Shown: one piece after another, positions 5,983 to 6,075 of the stretch | Numbering within the stretch: position 1 is the stretch's first letter | How the letters are laid out: each line of letters begins with the position of its first letter | Origin: Prolixibacteraceae bacterium | GTDB taxonomy: Bacteria > Bacteroidota > Bacteroidia > Bacteroidales > Prolixibacteraceae | NCBI GenBank assembly: GCA_007116765.1 | Contig: SKHV01000238.1 | Location: 1 to 6,075 of the forward strand | Reading direction: 5' to 3' | DNA length: 6,075 bases | The notes under the pieces: generated by a model | Databases searched by the model: none | What the model was told of the DNA's origin: nothing | The model's input: the letters and a program-made list of their open reading frames with translations, nothing else | Made by a program: the position numbers and the translations under genes

Positions 5983-6075
5983 ATGAAGCAGGCGTATTTT
6001 TTTGTTTTTCTCTTCATCGCTCATTTTTCCTCCGCCCAGCTCCGTGAATTCCACATCACCGAGCGGGAGCCGGAT
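5983..6075 (+). CDS. N-terminus of an exported protein of unknown function (3' end outside window)
   Basis: An open frame from the ATG at 5983 to the window end gives 31 residues. It begins MKQAYFFVFLFIAHFSSA followed by Gln, a classic Sec signal peptide with a Lys in the n-region, a Phe-rich core, and probable cleavage between Ala18 and Gln19. There is no lipobox Cys. The mature start is LREFHITEREPD, which is too short to assign to a family. A perfect TAnnTTTG promoter box sits just upstream, and base composition rises again here (28/60 G+C in 6001-6060 by hand count) compared with the SIR2-like gene. The reverse-strand frame covering this region has no promoter or recognisable motif, and the signal peptide supports the + strand. 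Confidence 0.7.
   Translation, partial: MKQAYFFVFLFIAHFSSAQLREFHITEREPD

Noticed and set aside
5737..6054. Minus-strand open frame of 105 codons
   Set aside because: It covers the end of the TlpA-like thioredoxin domain and the promoter and signal peptide of the next + strand gene; its translation shows no family motif.

Overview
The window looks like part of a Bacteroidota chromosome, probably from the Flavobacteriia side. The evidence is moderate to low GC, no Shine-Dalgarno-like sequences before the starts, short signal peptides ending in A|Q or S|Q, a TlpA-type protein with an N-terminal beta domain, FISUMP (Fibrobacter succinogenes major paralogous) domains, and a TAnnTTTG promoter box. 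All five genes are on the + strand. No tRNA, rRNA, CRISPR array, insertion sequence or reverse transcriptase is visible.

Layout: (1) 2-895 is the 3' end of a collagen-like, tail-fibre-type protein gene carrying a 246-bp in-frame tandem repeat. (2) 906-3515 encodes an 869-residue exported protein with three FISUMP domains separated by two copies of a beta-sandwich-like linker. The repeat period is exactly 316 residues and the cysteines are conserved in register. (3) 3520-4488 encodes a cytosolic-looking SIR2-like protein (predicted NAD-binding or NAD-cleaving Rossmann fold), markedly AT-rich. (4) 4481-5848 encodes an exported TlpA-like thiol-disulfide oxidoreductase with a WCPKC active site. 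(5) After a 134-bp gap with a weak terminator-like hairpin and a TATATTTG promoter box, a new exported protein begins at 5983 and runs off the window.

Genes 1-4 are very tightly packed (10-bp gap, 4-bp gap, 8-bp overlap) and probably form one transcription unit. Two of them look like surface or extracellular modular proteins (collagen-like stalk, FISUMP lectin-like array). One is an envelope redox protein that could help cysteine-containing exported proteins fold. The odd member is the SIR2-like protein, a fold better known from antiphage NADase effectors. Whether the four form a functional system (for example surface recognition coupled to an intracellular effector) is speculation; the sequence supports only the co-directional, compact arrangement.
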